NCBI RefSeq assembly: GCF_000443995.1 | Contig: NZ_AUMC01000010.1 | Coordinates: forward strand, 62,001-126,000 | From: Bacteriovorax sp. BAL6_X | Lineage (GTDB): Bacteria > Bdellovibrionota > Bacteriovoracia > Bacteriovoracales > Bacteriovoracaceae | Reading direction: 5' to 3' | Length of the DNA stretch: 64,000 nucleotides | Shown here: one piece after another, positions 48,039-57,940 of the stretch | Numbering within the stretch: position 1 is the first letter of the stretch | Layout: the number at the start of each line of letters is the position of its first letter | Translations under genes and position numbers: made by a program | Notes under the pieces: generated by a model | The model's input: the letters and a program-made list of their open reading frames with translations, nothing else | What the model was told of the DNA's origin: nothing | Databases searched by the model: none

Positions 48039-48065
48039 TAAAAAAAAAATCATAAGAGCCGATAA
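48039..48065 (+). promoter_or_regulatory. Flagellar sigma-28 (FliA) type promoter of the chemotaxis operon
   Basis: A perfect GCCGATAA (48058-48065) is preceded after 11 bases by TAAAAAAA (48039-48046). Consensus is TAAAGTTT-N11-GCCGATAA: the -10 is 8/8 and the key TAAA of the -35 is kept. This couples the chemotaxis genes to late flagellar gene expression. The poly-A tract makes part of the -35 match cheap, but the -10 is specific. Confidence 0.6.
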
Positions 48066-48195
48066 CTAACCAGATATATTAAGTTTAATGGGAGAGTCAA
48101 AACTTTTTTTATTTGCTGGGAAAATTAAGGTCGCTATTTGGCAAAATTCCCAAGTGATATATTAGTTGAAGATTATTGAGTAGGAGAAAGAGTAT

Positions 48196-48609
48196 ATGGA
48201 AGATCTTAAAAAGTTTTCTTTTTTAATTGTGGATGACATGAGCACAATGAGGAAGATCGTTAAAAAGTTACTACGTGATTTAGGGGCCGATAGATTTGTC
48301 GAGGCCGTTGATGGAAAAGATGCTCTTAAAAAGATTGTAGAGAATAAGGGTGGACCGAATGAGATATCGTTCATTATTTCTGACTGGAGTATGCCAAATG
48401 CTACAGGTTTAGATCTATTAAAAACTATCAGAGGTAGCGAAAACTTTAAAACAATGCCATTCGTTATGGTAACTGCTGAACAAGATGTTGCTCAAATTCA
48501 AGAGGCCATTGCTAGTGATGTCGACGGCTATGTAATTAAACCATTTGATCAAGCATCTTTTAAAAAGAGGTTGGCCCTGGCCATGAAGAAAAGGTTTCCA
48601 CAAGGTTAA
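48196..48609 (+). CDS. cheY: Chemotaxis response regulator CheY
   Basis: 137 residues. Acidic pocket in LIVDDMSTMRK, phosphoacceptor Asp in IISDWSMPNATGLDLL, switch Thr in MVTAEQD, and the conserved Lys in VIKPF. The WSMPNATGLDLLK and TMRKIVKKLLRDLG blocks are closer to true CheY than the receiver at 5.3 kb. It opens a seven-gene chemotaxis operon and would carry the signal from CheA to the flagellar switch. Ribosome site TAGGAGAAAG. Confidence 0.95.
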   Translation: MEDLKKFSFLIVDDMSTMRKIVKKLLRDLGADRFVEAVDGKDALKKIVENKGGPNEISFIISDWSMPNATGLDLLKTIRGSENFKTMPFVMVTAEQDVAQIQEAIASDVDGYVIKPFDQASFKKRLALAMKKRFPQG

Positions 48610-48621
48610 TAGGAGGCTTTC

Positions 48622-49458
48622 ATGGGTATGGTAGAGAGAATTACAAAATCTCACTTTTCTGTTTTGGCCTTCTCGGGCGATATTGATCAAGACTGTGTTA
48701 AGTCATTGTCGATGATCTTTGATGCGATATTAGAGGATGAGAAAGATAAGTTAATAATTCTAGACTTTAAGAGTGTTGAATATATTTCTCCGAAAATTTA
48801 TAACGAAATTTTTAGGTTATTTAAATCAGCAGAAGAAAAGTCAATTCTAATATATACAATTAATGCACGTTCTAAGCTTATTAGAGAACTTAAGAGTGAT
48901 TATGTTGATGAACGTTTCAATTTTACAGATTCGATTTCAAAAAGACTTCAAGAACTGAATCTTAAAAAGAAAAGAATTGAATTAGATGTAAACTTTGTAA
49001 ACCCCTTTATCCAAGCAGCAATTGATACTTTTGGGGTTCAGGCAAATTTAAAAGTATTACCTGGGAAGGTTTCAAAAGCAAAAGATTTCGAAAGTTATGA
49101 GATAGGATTGATTGGTTCCATTGATGTTCAAAATGAGCAATTTAATGGAAGGCTTCTTATATGTTTCCCAGATATTGTTTTTATAAGTATTTATAATCAA
49201 ATTTTTGGTGAAGACTATACTGAACTTAATGATGATGTAAAAGATGCGATAGCAGAGTTTACAAATATTACCTTAGGACAAGCAAAGGCCAGCTTAAATC
49301 AAAATAGAGGGATTGTTATTGATCGTGCAATTCCATCAGTTTTACTTAAAGAGAACTTCTCTGAAGTTGATTTAAGTAAATATGAGTCTCTTATGATTCC
49401 TCTTGCGACAAAAATGGGCTCTTTTTATATCTATATTCTACTAGGTGCAAACGAATAA
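48622..49458 (+). CDS. STAS-CheX fusion protein
   Basis: 278 residues. Residues 8-110 have the STAS/anti-anti-sigma pattern (LAFSGDIDQDCVKSLSMIF, IILDFKSVEYISP), but the usual phosphorylatable serine position reads ISPKIY, so phosphorylation control is doubtful. Residues 125-275 resemble CheX/CheC-family CheY phosphatases: DAIAEFTNITLGQAKASL contains the E-x2-N pair (E212, N215) used for catalysis. Placed directly behind cheY (12 bases), so dephosphorylation of CheY is the likely job, with the STAS domain as a partner or localisation module. Only one catalytic helix is seen, as in CheX. Confidence 0.75.
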   Translation: MGMVERITKSHFSVLAFSGDIDQDCVKSLSMIFDAILEDEKDKLIILDFKSVEYISPKIYNEIFRLFKSAEEKSILIYTINARSKLIRELKSDYVDERFNFTDSISKRLQELNLKKKRIELDVNFVNPFIQAAIDTFGVQANLKVLPGKVSKAKDFESYEIGLIGSIDVQNEQFNGRLLICFPDIVFISIYNQIFGEDYTELNDDVKDAIAEFTNITLGQAKASLNQNRGIVIDRAIPSVLLKENFSEVDLSKYESLMIPLATKMGSFYIYILLGANE

Positions 49459-49606
49459 TTAGATACTTGTAAAAAAATGAATATGATCAATGTCATAAAA
49501 TTAAGATTGTTTATAGAAATTTGAAGTAAGCCTCTAAAAACACTAATTAAATAAAAGTTTTGTCCGAATAATGAAGAGATATTAACACAAAAGACAAGAT
49601 GTGATT

Positions 49607-51613
49607 ATGGATGAATTTGAATTAGAATTAAAGATGGATTTCCTTGAAGAAGCAGTTCAACTGCTTGAAGACTGTGAAGAATCTTTCCTAGAATTAGAGT
49701 CCGGTGTCGATAATACAGATGAACATATTGATAAAATCTTTCGTCTAGCTCACAACCTAAAGGGAACATCAAGAGCAGTGGAGTTCAGTGATGTAGCTGA
49801 GTTTACTCATGAGATGGAGGAATTAATCCTTAAGGTTAAAAAGGGTGAAGTTGAAATCTGTGCTGAAGTTATTGATGTTTTTCTCAAGTGTTCTGATCAT
49901 TTAAATAATATGATCTCTGCTCTTAGAGATGATATTGATGCTAAATTTAATTCAGATGATATTATCCAGCTAATTAAAGATGTTTCTAGTGCTGATATAG
50001 AGCATGATGATCTTAGAATTTCGAATATTCCTAATGAAGCAGAGTTTGAAGCTATTATAAATGAGGAAGAAGAGGAAGAGCAAGACGACTTTGAAGACGA
50101 AGAGTTACAAGATATTCTTGATAATGAGCAATCAGTAAGCTTTGAAGAAGAAGTCGTAGCTGACTCTCGTCCTAGCGATTCTGATATCAGTGATCTCGAT
50201 CGAATGCTGTATGGAGAGTCTTTTAATTCAACTGAGGAAGTTAAGCCTGTTGAAGCAGCTGCTATTTCAAATATACCAAATGATCTTGATGCGCTATTGA
50301 ATGAATCGACATCTCCAAAAGAGGCTCCTATTACAGATAATGTGGTAAGTTTAGACGCTGCTGCAAAAAAAGAGGAAAAGAAACCTACCTCCGTTGCAGT
50401 ACCTAAAAAGCCAGCAAAGCCTGAAGAGACAATTCGTATTGGTATCAGTCGTGTTGAGAAGCTTAATAACTATGTTGGAGAGCTTGTAATTCTGCAAACG
50501 GTTCTTAGTGAATGTAATGATCTCGTAGCTGATGAGCATGTTAGAAAAAGTGTAAGTCACTTATCAAAGATTACTAAAGAAATTCAAGATATTTCAATGA
50601 AAATGAGAATGGTTCCACTTAAGACAACATTTTCAAAACTTCAAAGAATTGTAAGAGATACTTCCAAAGCACTTGGTAAGAAAGTAAACCTTACTATTGT
50701 TGGAGAGGAGACAGAGGTTGATAAGAATATTCTTGAACAACTTTCAGATCCTTTAGTACATATCGTAAGAAATGCTGTTGACCACGGGCTTGAAAAGAGT
50801 GTTGATGATAGAAAAGCTGTAGGAAAGTCCGATGCTGGAGAGATACAAATTAAGGCATATCATGAAGGTAATAGTCTTGTTATTGAAGTCGTCGATGATG
50901 GCAAGGGAATTGATCCTGATATAATTAAGAATAAGGCCATTGAAAAAGGCGTAATCAAAAATGCTGATAAATTAAGTGATCAAGATGCGATTAACTTAAT
51001 TTTTGCTCCAGGTTTTTCAACAAAAGAGGCCGTAAGTGAAATTTCTGGCCGTGGAGTTGGAATGGATGTTGTTAAAAAGAATATTCAAGATATTTCTGGG
51101 GCCGTTGAAGTTAAATCAGAGGTCGGTTCAGGTTCTGCTTTTAGAATAAAGCTTCCTCTAACAATGGCAATTATAGAAGGGATGGTGACAAGAGTTAGTG
51201 ACGAAAATTATGTTGTTCCACTAAATCTAATTCACGAAACAGTTTCTGTAACAGAAGAAAATTATAAGAAAGTAAATAATGTAGGTGGTTGCATTGTTCT
51301 AAGAGGACAAGTCTTACCTGCATTTAGGCTAAGTAAACTTTTAAAGCATAATGTAAAAGAGCCTTCGGTAAATGAGATTGCTCTTGTTGTAAGAACTGAA
51401 GATATGGATTTTGCAATTGTTGTTGATGATGTTCTAAGACGTCAGCAAGTTGTTATTAAGAGTCTTGGAAATGATATTAAAAACACTCAAGGCTTTATGG
51501 GAAGTTCGATTCTTGGAAATGGACGACCGGCGCTAATCCTAGACTTAAAAGAACTCGTTGTTAATAAAGTAAGTAAAACGAAAGGCCAAAGACAAGTAAG
51601 TAACGCGGCATAA
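49607..51613 (+). CDS. cheA: Chemotaxis sensor kinase CheA
   Basis: 668 residues. P1/Hpt domain with the phosphorylated H49 (LAHNLKGTSRAVEF); then an acidic low-complexity linker of about 150 residues (EEEEEEQDDFEDEEL) in place of an obvious P2 domain; P3 dimerisation helices; P4 ATPase with N box IVRNAVDHGLE, G boxes VDDGKGID and GRGVGMDVVK; P5 CheW-like receptor-coupling domain at the end. ATG 49607 is preferred to a GTG six bases upstream. 148 bases after the STAS-CheX gene, where no convincing extra promoter was found. Confidence 0.96.
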   Translation: MDEFELELKMDFLEEAVQLLEDCEESFLELESGVDNTDEHIDKIFRLAHNLKGTSRAVEFSDVAEFTHEMEELILKVKKGEVEICAEVIDVFLKCSDHLNNMISALRDDIDAKFNSDDIIQLIKDVSSADIEHDDLRISNIPNEAEFEAIINEEEEEEQDDFEDEELQDILDNEQSVSFEEEVVADSRPSDSDISDLDRMLYGESFNSTEEVKPVEAAAISNIPNDLDALLNESTSPKEAPITDNVVSLDAAAKKEEKKPTSVAVPKKPAKPEETIRIGISRVEKLNNYVGELVILQTVLSECNDLVADEHVRKSVSHLSKITKEIQDISMKMRMVPLKTTFSKLQRIVRDTSKALGKKVNLTIVGEETEVDKNILEQLSDPLVHIVRNAVDHGLEKSVDDRKAVGKSDAGEIQIKAYHEGNSLVIEVVDDGKGIDPDIIKNKAIEKGVIKNADKLSDQDAINLIFAPGFSTKEAVSEISGRGVGMDVVKKNIQDISGAVEVKSEVGSGSAFRIKLPLTMAIIEGMVTRVSDENYVVPLNLIHETVSVTEENYKKVNNVGGCIVLRGQVLPAFRLSKLLKHNVKEPSVNEIALVVRTEDMDFAIVVDDVLRRQQVVIKSLGNDIKNTQGFMGSSILGNGRPALILDLKELVVNKVSKTKGQRQVSNAA

Positions 51614-51646
51614 TTTTTAAAATATAACTTGATATGTGGGGATAAT

Positions 51647-52114
51647 ATGGAAAATGAGACAACTGATGTAACAAAAAGGTACCTTGAATTTAAACTTGGA
51701 GATGAGCACTACGCAATTCCACTTTTGCAAGTAAGAGAGCTAATCTCTGTTCCTGAAACAACTAACGTACCTTTTAGTCCAAGTTATTATGTAGGGATTA
51801 TGAATCTACGTGGACAGGTTATTTCAATTATTGATCTACGTACTCGTCTCGGTGTTAAACCAGCTGAGTCAAATGAAGAAGCAGTTATTATTGTCGAGTT
51901 TGGACAGCTTTGTTTAGGAATTGTCGTTGATAATATTTGTAAAGTTCTTTCAGTAGACGAAGAACAAATTCAAGAAGTCGCTTCAGTAGAAACAAAAAAA
52001 CGTGATCGTCTGAATAGAGTATATCGTAATAATGAAGCATTAATTCAATTAGTTGATCTAGAGTCAATTTTAAATATCGATGAGTTAAATGGCCTTGTAA
52101 AGAAAGCTGCTTAG
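51647..52114 (+). CDS. cheW: Chemotaxis coupling protein CheW
   Basis: 155 residues, SH3-like two-lobed adaptor linking receptors to Che[39 protein letters not shown] and IDLRTRLG are the family signatures. The ATG at 51647 follows GGGGAT and begins the usual conserved region; an in-frame TTG at 51629 is less likely. Between cheA and the first MCP gene. Confidence 0.95.
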   Translation: MENETTDVTKRYLEFKLGDEHYAIPLLQVRELISVPETTNVPFSPSYYVGIMNLRGQVISIIDLRTRLGVKPAESNEEAVIIVEFGQLCLGIVVDNICKVLSVDEEQIQEVASVETKKRDRLNRVYRNNEALIQLVDLESILNIDELNGLVKKAA

Positions 52115-52149
52115 AAAAAAAAATTGTGTCTAGAAGACTGGGGGAATTA

Positions 52150-54243
52150 ATGAAAAAGACAAGTATGTCAATGAACAAAAAAACGATACTGAGCTTTATT
52201 GGTATCTTTACAATGTTTGGTATAGGGTTGACCATTTCAATTTACTCTTACTATGGGCTCGTTAAGAATTTAAAGCATACAGTTCAAAATGACCTCCGTA
52301 TGAAAGATTCAATGAGAACATTAGCAGCAAATCTTGCAGAACAAATTTCTAATGAAAAACAATATATGATTTCTCAAAATCCTGAAGATGTGAAACGATT
52401 TATAGAATTAGAGAAGATAAATGATGAGGTTTTCGAGGGGATAAAAAGTTTAGAAGTTGAATACTCAAATGAAATAAATTGGGATGAACTTACAAAGTAT
52501 TATGACCAGTACTCAAAGAACTTCGATCTCACACGTAATGTATTAAAGATTGAAGGTGACTCTAAAGAGGGGTTAAGAGGTGAGTTACGACGTTATGCAC
52601 ACGATATCGAATCTAAGATCAAAAAATATGACTTAAATCCAAGTTTTAAGGTTTCACTTTTAACTCTTCGTCGTCATGAGAAAGACTTTCTTTTAAGAAG
52701 ATCAAAGAAGTATTCAGATAAAGCAATTGTAGAAGGTGAGAAACTTAAAAAAGAACTAATTGCTCGAAAGTATAGGCAATATATTTATAACGATGTAAGT
52801 AAGTCAGTTGATAATTATGTAAAGACTTTCGTTAAACTATATGAGAATCAACTAACACTTGAGAAGCATATGGCCATAGCTTTCGAAGAATCAAATAAAA
52901 TAATTAATTTAATTCAAAAAGATATTTCGTTAATTGATAAAAAAACTAGTGAGAAAATTGAAGCAAGTAATGCACTAGAAGAGAAGATAAGCTTCTATAT
53001 TCCAATCCTATTCGCGATTATTGCTGCTTTTGCTTACGGCTTTCAATATAACTTTGCTAAGTCAATTAAGAAGATTATTGGCCTTAGTGAAAGACTACGT
53101 GATTCATCACATGTTACTGAAAAGTCTTCAACTAATATGAGTATGGCCTCTTCTAAGGTGTCATCATCTGTAACTCAACAAGCAAGTGCTATTCAAGAAA
53201 CAGTAGCGACCCTTAATGAAATTACTGCGATGGTAAACAAAAGTGTTGAGAATGCAAAGATATCAAGTCAAAAAGCGGATGAGTCTCAACGAGTAGCTCT
53301 AGAAGGTAAGAATGCGGTTAATGATATGGTTGAGGCCATTGGACAAATTAACGGTAATAACGAAGATATTATGAAAGAAATGAATCGTAATAACGAAGAA
53401 ATTGTAAAGATTGTTGATGTTATTAATGAGATTTCTGAAAAGACTAAGGTAATCAACGATATCGTATTCCAAACTAAGCTTCTTTCTTTTAACGCTTCTG
53501 TAGAAGCCGCGAGAGCTGGTGAGCATGGTAAGGGGTTTGCAGTTGTTGCTGAGGAAGTCGGAAACTTAGCTCAAATGAGTGGTAATGCAGCTCTTGAAAT
53601 TGAAGAACTTCTTGGTGGGTCAATCAAAAAGGTTCAATCAATCGTTGATGAAACTCAAGTTAATGTAAAAAAACTTATTTCTGAAGCTCAGATAAGTATT
53701 ACTAAAGGTGTAGATGTTTCAGAAAACTGCGGGAAAATCCTAGATAGTGTAGTTGATAATGTAGATGCTGTAACTAAAATGATGACTGAAATCTCAACAG
53801 CAGCTGAAGAGCAAGCTGAGGGGATTAATAATATTTCAGATGCAATGAATGAACTTGATGAAGTAACACATACTAACTCGACAATTGCGCAAGAAACTTC
53901 TGGCTTTGCGGAAAGTCTATCAGAGCAAACATCAATTCTTAATGGAATTGTTGAAGAACTAGAGAGTGAGGTATTAGGTAAGGTTCAAGAATTTACGATG
54001 GATCGAAATACATTAGTCGAATCAGTATCATCAGCGCCTGTTAAGTCAGATACAGTAATTGAAAAAGAGGTTGTTGAAGAATTTCCTGTCTTTGAAAAGC
54101 CACTAGTTACTGAAGTTGTTAAACAAGAAGCTACTAAGATTGCACCAGAAGCTGAAGAAATGGGTTTTGATGATCCAGTTCTTGAAGTGGATTCTGATGA
54201 ATACCCAAGCGAGAATGATGCTAGATTTGATAAGGCAGTTTAA
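52150..54243 (+). CDS. Methyl-accepting chemotaxis protein
   Basis: 697 residues. TM1 about 13-35, a periplasmic helical sensor domain of about 250 residues (heavily charged, four-helix type), TM2 about 285-305, then the cytoplasmic coiled coil. The hairpin tip is [21 protein letters not shown] with [18 protein letters not shown], with likely methylation helices before and after. No clear HAMP domain is visible after TM2. A Glu/Val-rich tail of about 70 residues follows the signalling domain but lacks a CheR-docking pentapeptide. ATG 52150 follows GGGGGAA. Ligand unknown. Confidence 0.94.
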   Translation: MKKTSMSMNKKTILSFIGIFTMFGIGLTISIYSYYGLVKNLKHTVQNDLRMKDSMRTLAANLAEQISNEKQYMISQNPEDVKRFIELEKINDEVFEGIKSLEVEYSNEINWDELTKYYDQYSKNFDLTRNVLKIEGDSKEGLRGELRRYAHDIESKIKKYDLNPSFKVSLLTLRRHEKDFLLRRSKKYSDKAIVEGEKLKKELIARKYRQYIYNDVSKSVDNYVKTFVKLYENQLTLEKHMAIAFEESNKIINLIQKDISLIDKKTSEKIEASNALEEKISFYIPILFAIIAAFAYGFQYNFAKSIKKIIGLSERLRDSSHVTEKSSTNMSMASSKVSSSVTQQASAIQETVATLNEITAMVNKSVENAKISSQKADESQRVALEGKNAVNDMVEAIGQINGNNEDIMKEMNRNNEEIVKIVDVINEISEKTKVINDIVFQTKLLSFNASVEAARAGEHGKGFAVVAEEVGNLAQMSGNAALEIEELLGGSIKKVQSIVDETQVNVKKLISEAQISITKGVDVSENCGKILDSVVDNVDAVTKMMTEISTAAEEQAEGINNISDAMNELDEVTHTNSTIAQETSGFAESLSEQTSILNGIVEELESEVLGKVQEFTMDRNTLVESVSSAPVKSDTVIEKEVVEEFPVFEKPLVTEVVKQEATKIAPEAEEMGFDDPVLEVDSDEYPSENDARFDKAV

Positions 54244-54273
54244 AAATAATTATTTATAATAGGAAGAGATTGA

Positions 54274-56157
54274 ATGAGTAATCTTGCTAGAAGTTATATT
54301 GAAATAGCTCAAATGATGTCACAGGAGACAGGGACGCACTTTACGGCACAAAATGATGCGATGGTGAAGTCTCGTATCGATAAGAGAATTGTCGAGCTTC
54401 GCTTAAAAGATGCCGATGAGTACTTAACGTTAATTAAATCTCCTGGGAATCAAGAAAGGAGTGAGTTAATATCGCTTTTAACAACTCATTATACTTTCTT
54501 TATGAGAGAGAAAAATCAATTTGATTTTATCATCAAGTCAATTCCTAAGATTATTGAACGAGTAAAAAATAGTGGGCGTGATACTTTGAAAGTTTGGTGT
54601 GCTGCCTGTAGTAAAGGTGATGAAGTATATAGCCTTGCAATGATTCTTAAGAAGCACATCAAAGAGATTGATCCTAGTTTTAAGTTTGAAATTGTAGCAA
54701 CTGATATATGCGAGAAGTCTATAAAACACGCAAAAAAAGGCGTTTACTATTGGAAAGAACTTCAAAAGGTTCCTAAGGATTATCTCGAAGGTAATTGGTA
54801 TCGAGGAAGCGGTGAAATCGCTCCTTTTGTTAAAGTCAGTGATGAACTTAAAAAAAACTGTAAATTTAAAGTTCACAATTTGATAAATCAAAATAGCCCT
54901 GAGTACAATGACAAATATGACTTAATTCTATGCCGAAATGTCTTTATCTACTTCAGTGAAGAGCAAATCGATAAAGTTATAAAAAAGTTTTCAAACTGTG
55001 TCACAAACAAGGGGTATCTTTTAATAGGGATCTCTGAAACATTAAGGCGACATGAAGGCTTCCAAAGCCTTGGCCAATCAATTTATTTTAAAACAAATCA
55101 TGAGACAAAGAGAAGTCTTAAAGTTAAAGAAGCTCAAGTTAAGAAGATATTAATTATCGATGATTCAGGCACTGTGAGAAAGTTAATTAAAAAGTGTCTT
55201 ACAGGTGATCCTGGATATGAAGTTGTTGGTGAAGCTGTCGACGGACAAGATGGATTAGAAAAGATAAAAGAGCTTAGGCCAGATGTTATTACTTTAGATA
55301 TTAATATGCCAAAAATGAGTGGGTATGATGTTCTAAAAAACCTTCCAAAGGATCGGCCACTACAGGCGATCATGATTAGTTCGGTAAGTAAGAGTGATGG
55401 TGATATTGTCATGAGATGTCTTGAAGATGGTGCGTTTGATTATTTAAAGAAGCCATCTTTCGATGACATCTTTAAATTTAAAAAGGCCTTATTAGAGAAA
55501 ATTGATCTTGCATATAATAGTATTGTTAAGTCTAAGAGGCAGAAGCTCACAAGTTGGGTTGGGGCAAACAATTTCGACTTCTCAGGAAGTCAGCTAATTA
55601 CAATTGGTGCATCGACAGGTGGAACTGAAGCAATTAAACAGCTTCTTATGAGTTTTCCTAAAGAATTTCCACCAGTTCTTATTGTACAGCATATTCCTCC
55701 AGTATTTTCGACTGCATTCGCTAATCGCCTTAATGAGTTATGCCCATTTGATGTTGTTGAAGCAACTGATGGAGAAGAGGTAAAGCATAACACTGTATAT
55801 ATTGCTCCAGGAGGAATTCATATGGGAGTTATTGGAAAGAGTAAATTAATGATCAAGTTAGATAGTGAAACGCCGATATATTCTGGGCACCGACCAAGTG
55901 TAGACTACTTATTTGAAAACCTCGCCCAACTTAAAGGGCATAGAGTAACGGCAGCACTTCTTACAGGAATGGGAGCCGATGGGGCAAAAGGGCTCCTTAA
56001 ATTGAAAGAGAATGATACTTTCACAATTACACAAGATGAGGAAAGTTCAGTTGTTTATGGAATGCCGAAGAAAGCATTTGAATTAGGTGCTTCATGTATT
56101 TCTCTACCACTGGATAAGATTACTGAACAAATCTTAACGAGAGTTGCGAAGAAATAG
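54274..56157 (+). CDS. CheR-receiver-CheB fusion: receptor methyltransferase and methylesterase in one chain
   Basis: 627 residues. CheR part (1-275): TTHYTFFMRE, SAM site CAACSKGDEVYSLAM (GEEPYS in most CheR proteins) and LILCRNVFIYF. Receiver (about 290-405): ILIIDDSGTVRK, phosphoacceptor D342 in LDINMPKMSGYD, Lys in YLKKPS. CheB methylesterase (about 440-625): catalytic S447 in IGASTGGTEA, H473 in VQHIPP, D569 in GMGADGAKGL. All catalytic residues are present. Writer and eraser of receptor methylation are thus made in fixed 1:1 ratio, with the eraser under CheA phosphorylation. Known CheB-CheR fusions usually have CheB first; this order is CheR first. Confidence 0.93.
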   Translation: MSNLARSYIEIAQMMSQETGTHFTAQNDAMVKSRIDKRIVELRLKDADEYLTLIKSPGNQERSELISLLTTHYTFFMREKNQFDFIIKSIPKIIERVKNSGRDTLKVWCAACSKGDEVYSLAMILKKHIKEIDPSFKFEIVATDICEKSIKHAKKGVYYWKELQKVPKDYLEGNWYRGSGEIAPFVKVSDELKKNCKFKVHNLINQNSPEYNDKYDLILCRNVFIYFSEEQIDKVIKKFSNCVTNKGYLLIGISETLRRHEGFQSLGQSIYFKTNHETKRSLKVKEAQVKKILIIDDSGTVRKLIKKCLTGDPGYEVVGEAVDGQDGLEKIKELRPDVITLDINMPKMSGYDVLKNLPKDRPLQAIMISSVSKSDGDIVMRCLEDGAFDYLKKPSFDDIFKFKKALLEKIDLAYNSIVKSKRQKLTSWVGANNFDFSGSQLITIGASTGGTEAIKQLLMSFPKEFPPVLIVQHIPPVFSTAFANRLNELCPFDVVEATDGEEVKHNTVYIAPGGIHMGVIGKSKLMIKLDSETPIYSGHRPSVDYLFENLAQLKGHRVTAALLTGMGADGAKGLLKLKENDTFTITQDEESSVVYGMPKKAFELGASCISLPLDKITEQILTRVAKK

Positions 56158-56184
56158 AATTTTGAGGGAGTTTGAGGACTATTT

Positions 56185-57843
56185 ATGAAAGGACAATGGA
56201 CAATTAAAAAACAATTGATTGCTTTGTCAGCTACTATGCTTAGTATACAGCTGATCATTGCATTTGTTGGTTATCAATCATTAACATCAGTTAAATCACA
56301 CTTGTATACAGTGTTTTCAAAAAGATTACCAAGTATTAATAGTCTGGTGCAAGCTGATCGTGATTTTCAACAGATGTTAGTGGCCGAAAGAACACTTCTA
56401 CTTGAGGGCCTATCAGATAAACAAAGAAAGGCTTTGGCCGATGATTACTTTACTAATAAACAACAAGTCGTTGACCGATTTAAAAAGTATACTGTCTTAG
56501 GTGACTCACCTAAAGAAATTGAAATATCTAAGAAGTTTAACGAAGGTCTAGAAGCATTTGAGAAAACGGCCGCAGATAAATTCCCACTAGATAAAGAAGG
56601 AAATATTCGTAAATTCTCTAAAGCAGAGCTTATTACAAACTCATTAGGGCCAGTTAATTCTAAATTCGAAGGGGCTAGAGATAGTCTAGATCAACTACAA
56701 GAGTTAATCCTTGGGATGGGAGATGAAGAATTTAAAGAAGCAGATGAGACTTACTCTAATTCGATCTTCTTAATGTCGATTATTTCAATTGTTAGCTTAT
56801 TTGGATCTGTTGGGATTTGCATTTTTATGGCAAGACGAATTGATGGACGTATCAATAATATTGTTGAGTCAATTTCTAATGAAGGTCAAAACCTAGAAAA
56901 TGTTTCAAATACATTTAAAAATAAGTCTGTCGCACTTAGCTCTATTTCTGAACAACTTTCTGCCGCTGCAACTGAAACATCAAGCTCTCTACATGAGATA
57001 TCTCAAATGATTAAGAGTAATACTGATGGTTCTAATAATGTTGCTTCTCTAATTCAAAAAAGCCAAGAGTTAGTGACTGATGGTGTGAAGTCACTCGGTG
57101 ACCTCGGGCGCGGTGTGAAAGATGTTGAAAACAGTACAACGACACTAGCGAATACAGTAGAGAAAAGTAATAGTGAATTAAATGAGATTGTTAAAGTGTT
57201 TGAAGAGATCAATGTTAAAACACAGGTTATCAACGATATTGTTTTTCAGACGAAGTTACTTTCGTTCAATGCCTCTGTAGAAGCAGCAAGAGCTGGAGAA
57301 AATGGTAAAGGTTTTTCTGTCGTTGCAGAAGAAGTTGGTAATCTTGCTAAGATGAGTGGCGAGTCTGCTGATGAGATTTCAAAGCTACTTGTTGATAGTC
57401 TTAAGAAGGTTACAGATATTGTTGATGTCTCAAGTCGTGATGTTAATGAATCATTAAATCTAAGTAGAGATAAAATTAATAAAAGTGTTGAAATTAGTAA
57501 TCAGTGCCAAGAAGTATTTACTCAGGTGTTAAGAAACTTTGATGAAGTTTCTGCAAACTCTAATGAAGTCGCTAATGCTTCAAAAGAACAGTTAATAGGT
57601 GTTGAAGAAGTCAGTAAAGCTATGCAAGAAATCTCAAGTTCTGCAAGCCTAACAAGTCAATCAGCACATGATTTAAATACTGCTTCATCAGAGTTAAGCC
57701 AAGCTGTAAATCATATTGGTGAGGATATTACTGATTTAAAAGGTTTGATTATTGCTCAGATAAAATCTGCGAGACATGCAGTTAGTAATGTTGTTAACTT
57801 TAATAAGACCAAAAGAAATGCAGAAACAAAGAAAGCAGCGTAA
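56185..57843 (+). CDS. Methyl-accepting chemotaxis protein
   Basis: 552 residues. TM1 about 10-30, periplasmic four-helix sensor of about 150 residues ([20 protein letters not shown]), TM2 about 190-212, then signalling domain with the hairpin tip [21 protein letters not shown], identical to that of the first MCP, so both fit the same CheA/CheW array. The region after TM2 ([19 protein letters not shown]) is HAMP-like but short. Last gene of the operon, followed by a terminator. Ligand unknown. Confidence 0.94.
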   Translation: MKGQWTIKKQLIALSATMLSIQLIIAFVGYQSLTSVKSHLYTVFSKRLPSINSLVQADRDFQQMLVAERTLLLEGLSDKQRKALADDYFTNKQQVVDRFKKYTVLGDSPKEIEISKKFNEGLEAFEKTAADKFPLDKEGNIRKFSKAELITNSLGPVNSKFEGARDSLDQLQELILGMGDEEFKEADETYSNSIFLMSIISIVSLFGSVGICIFMARRIDGRINNIVESISNEGQNLENVSNTFKNKSVALSSISEQLSAAATETSSSLHEISQMIKSNTDGSNNVASLIQKSQELVTDGVKSLGDLGRGVKDVENSTTTLANTVEKSNSELNEIVKVFEEINVKTQVINDIVFQTKLLSFNASVEAARAGENGKGFSVVAEEVGNLAKMSGESADEISKLLVDSLKKVTDIVDVSSRDVNESLNLSRDKINKSVEISNQCQEVFTQVLRNFDEVSANSNEVANASKEQLIGVEEVSKAMQEISSSASLTSQSAHDLNTASSELSQAVNHIGEDITDLKGLIIAQIKSARHAVSNVVNFNKTKRNAETKKAA

Positions 57844-57866
57844 AATATAAATATTTTAAATATTCG

Positions 57867-57889
57867 AGGGCACATTTTGTGCCCTTTTC
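57867..57889 (+). terminator. Terminator of the chemotaxis operon
   Basis: AGGGCACA (57867-57874) and TGTGCCCT (57878-57885) around a TTT loop, followed by TTTCTTT. Confidence 0.85.
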
Positions 57890-57940
57890 TTTGCCATATT
57901 AAATTAATTCTTTATGTAATCTCTATTAAAAGCTAAGGTT

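Larger units (their letters stand above)
47836..48195. other. Regulatory region upstream of the chemotaxis operon
   Basis: 360 bases without a gene, AT rich (over 70% by eye). It holds the sigma-54-like and sigma-28-like sites listed separately, plus the divergent start of the 667-residue gene. No other structure stands out. Confidence 0.6.

Noticed and set aside
49551-49571. A TAAAAGTTT...CCGAATAA stretch before cheA resembling a FliA promoter
   Set aside because: The -10 has an inserted base and the spacing is not 11.
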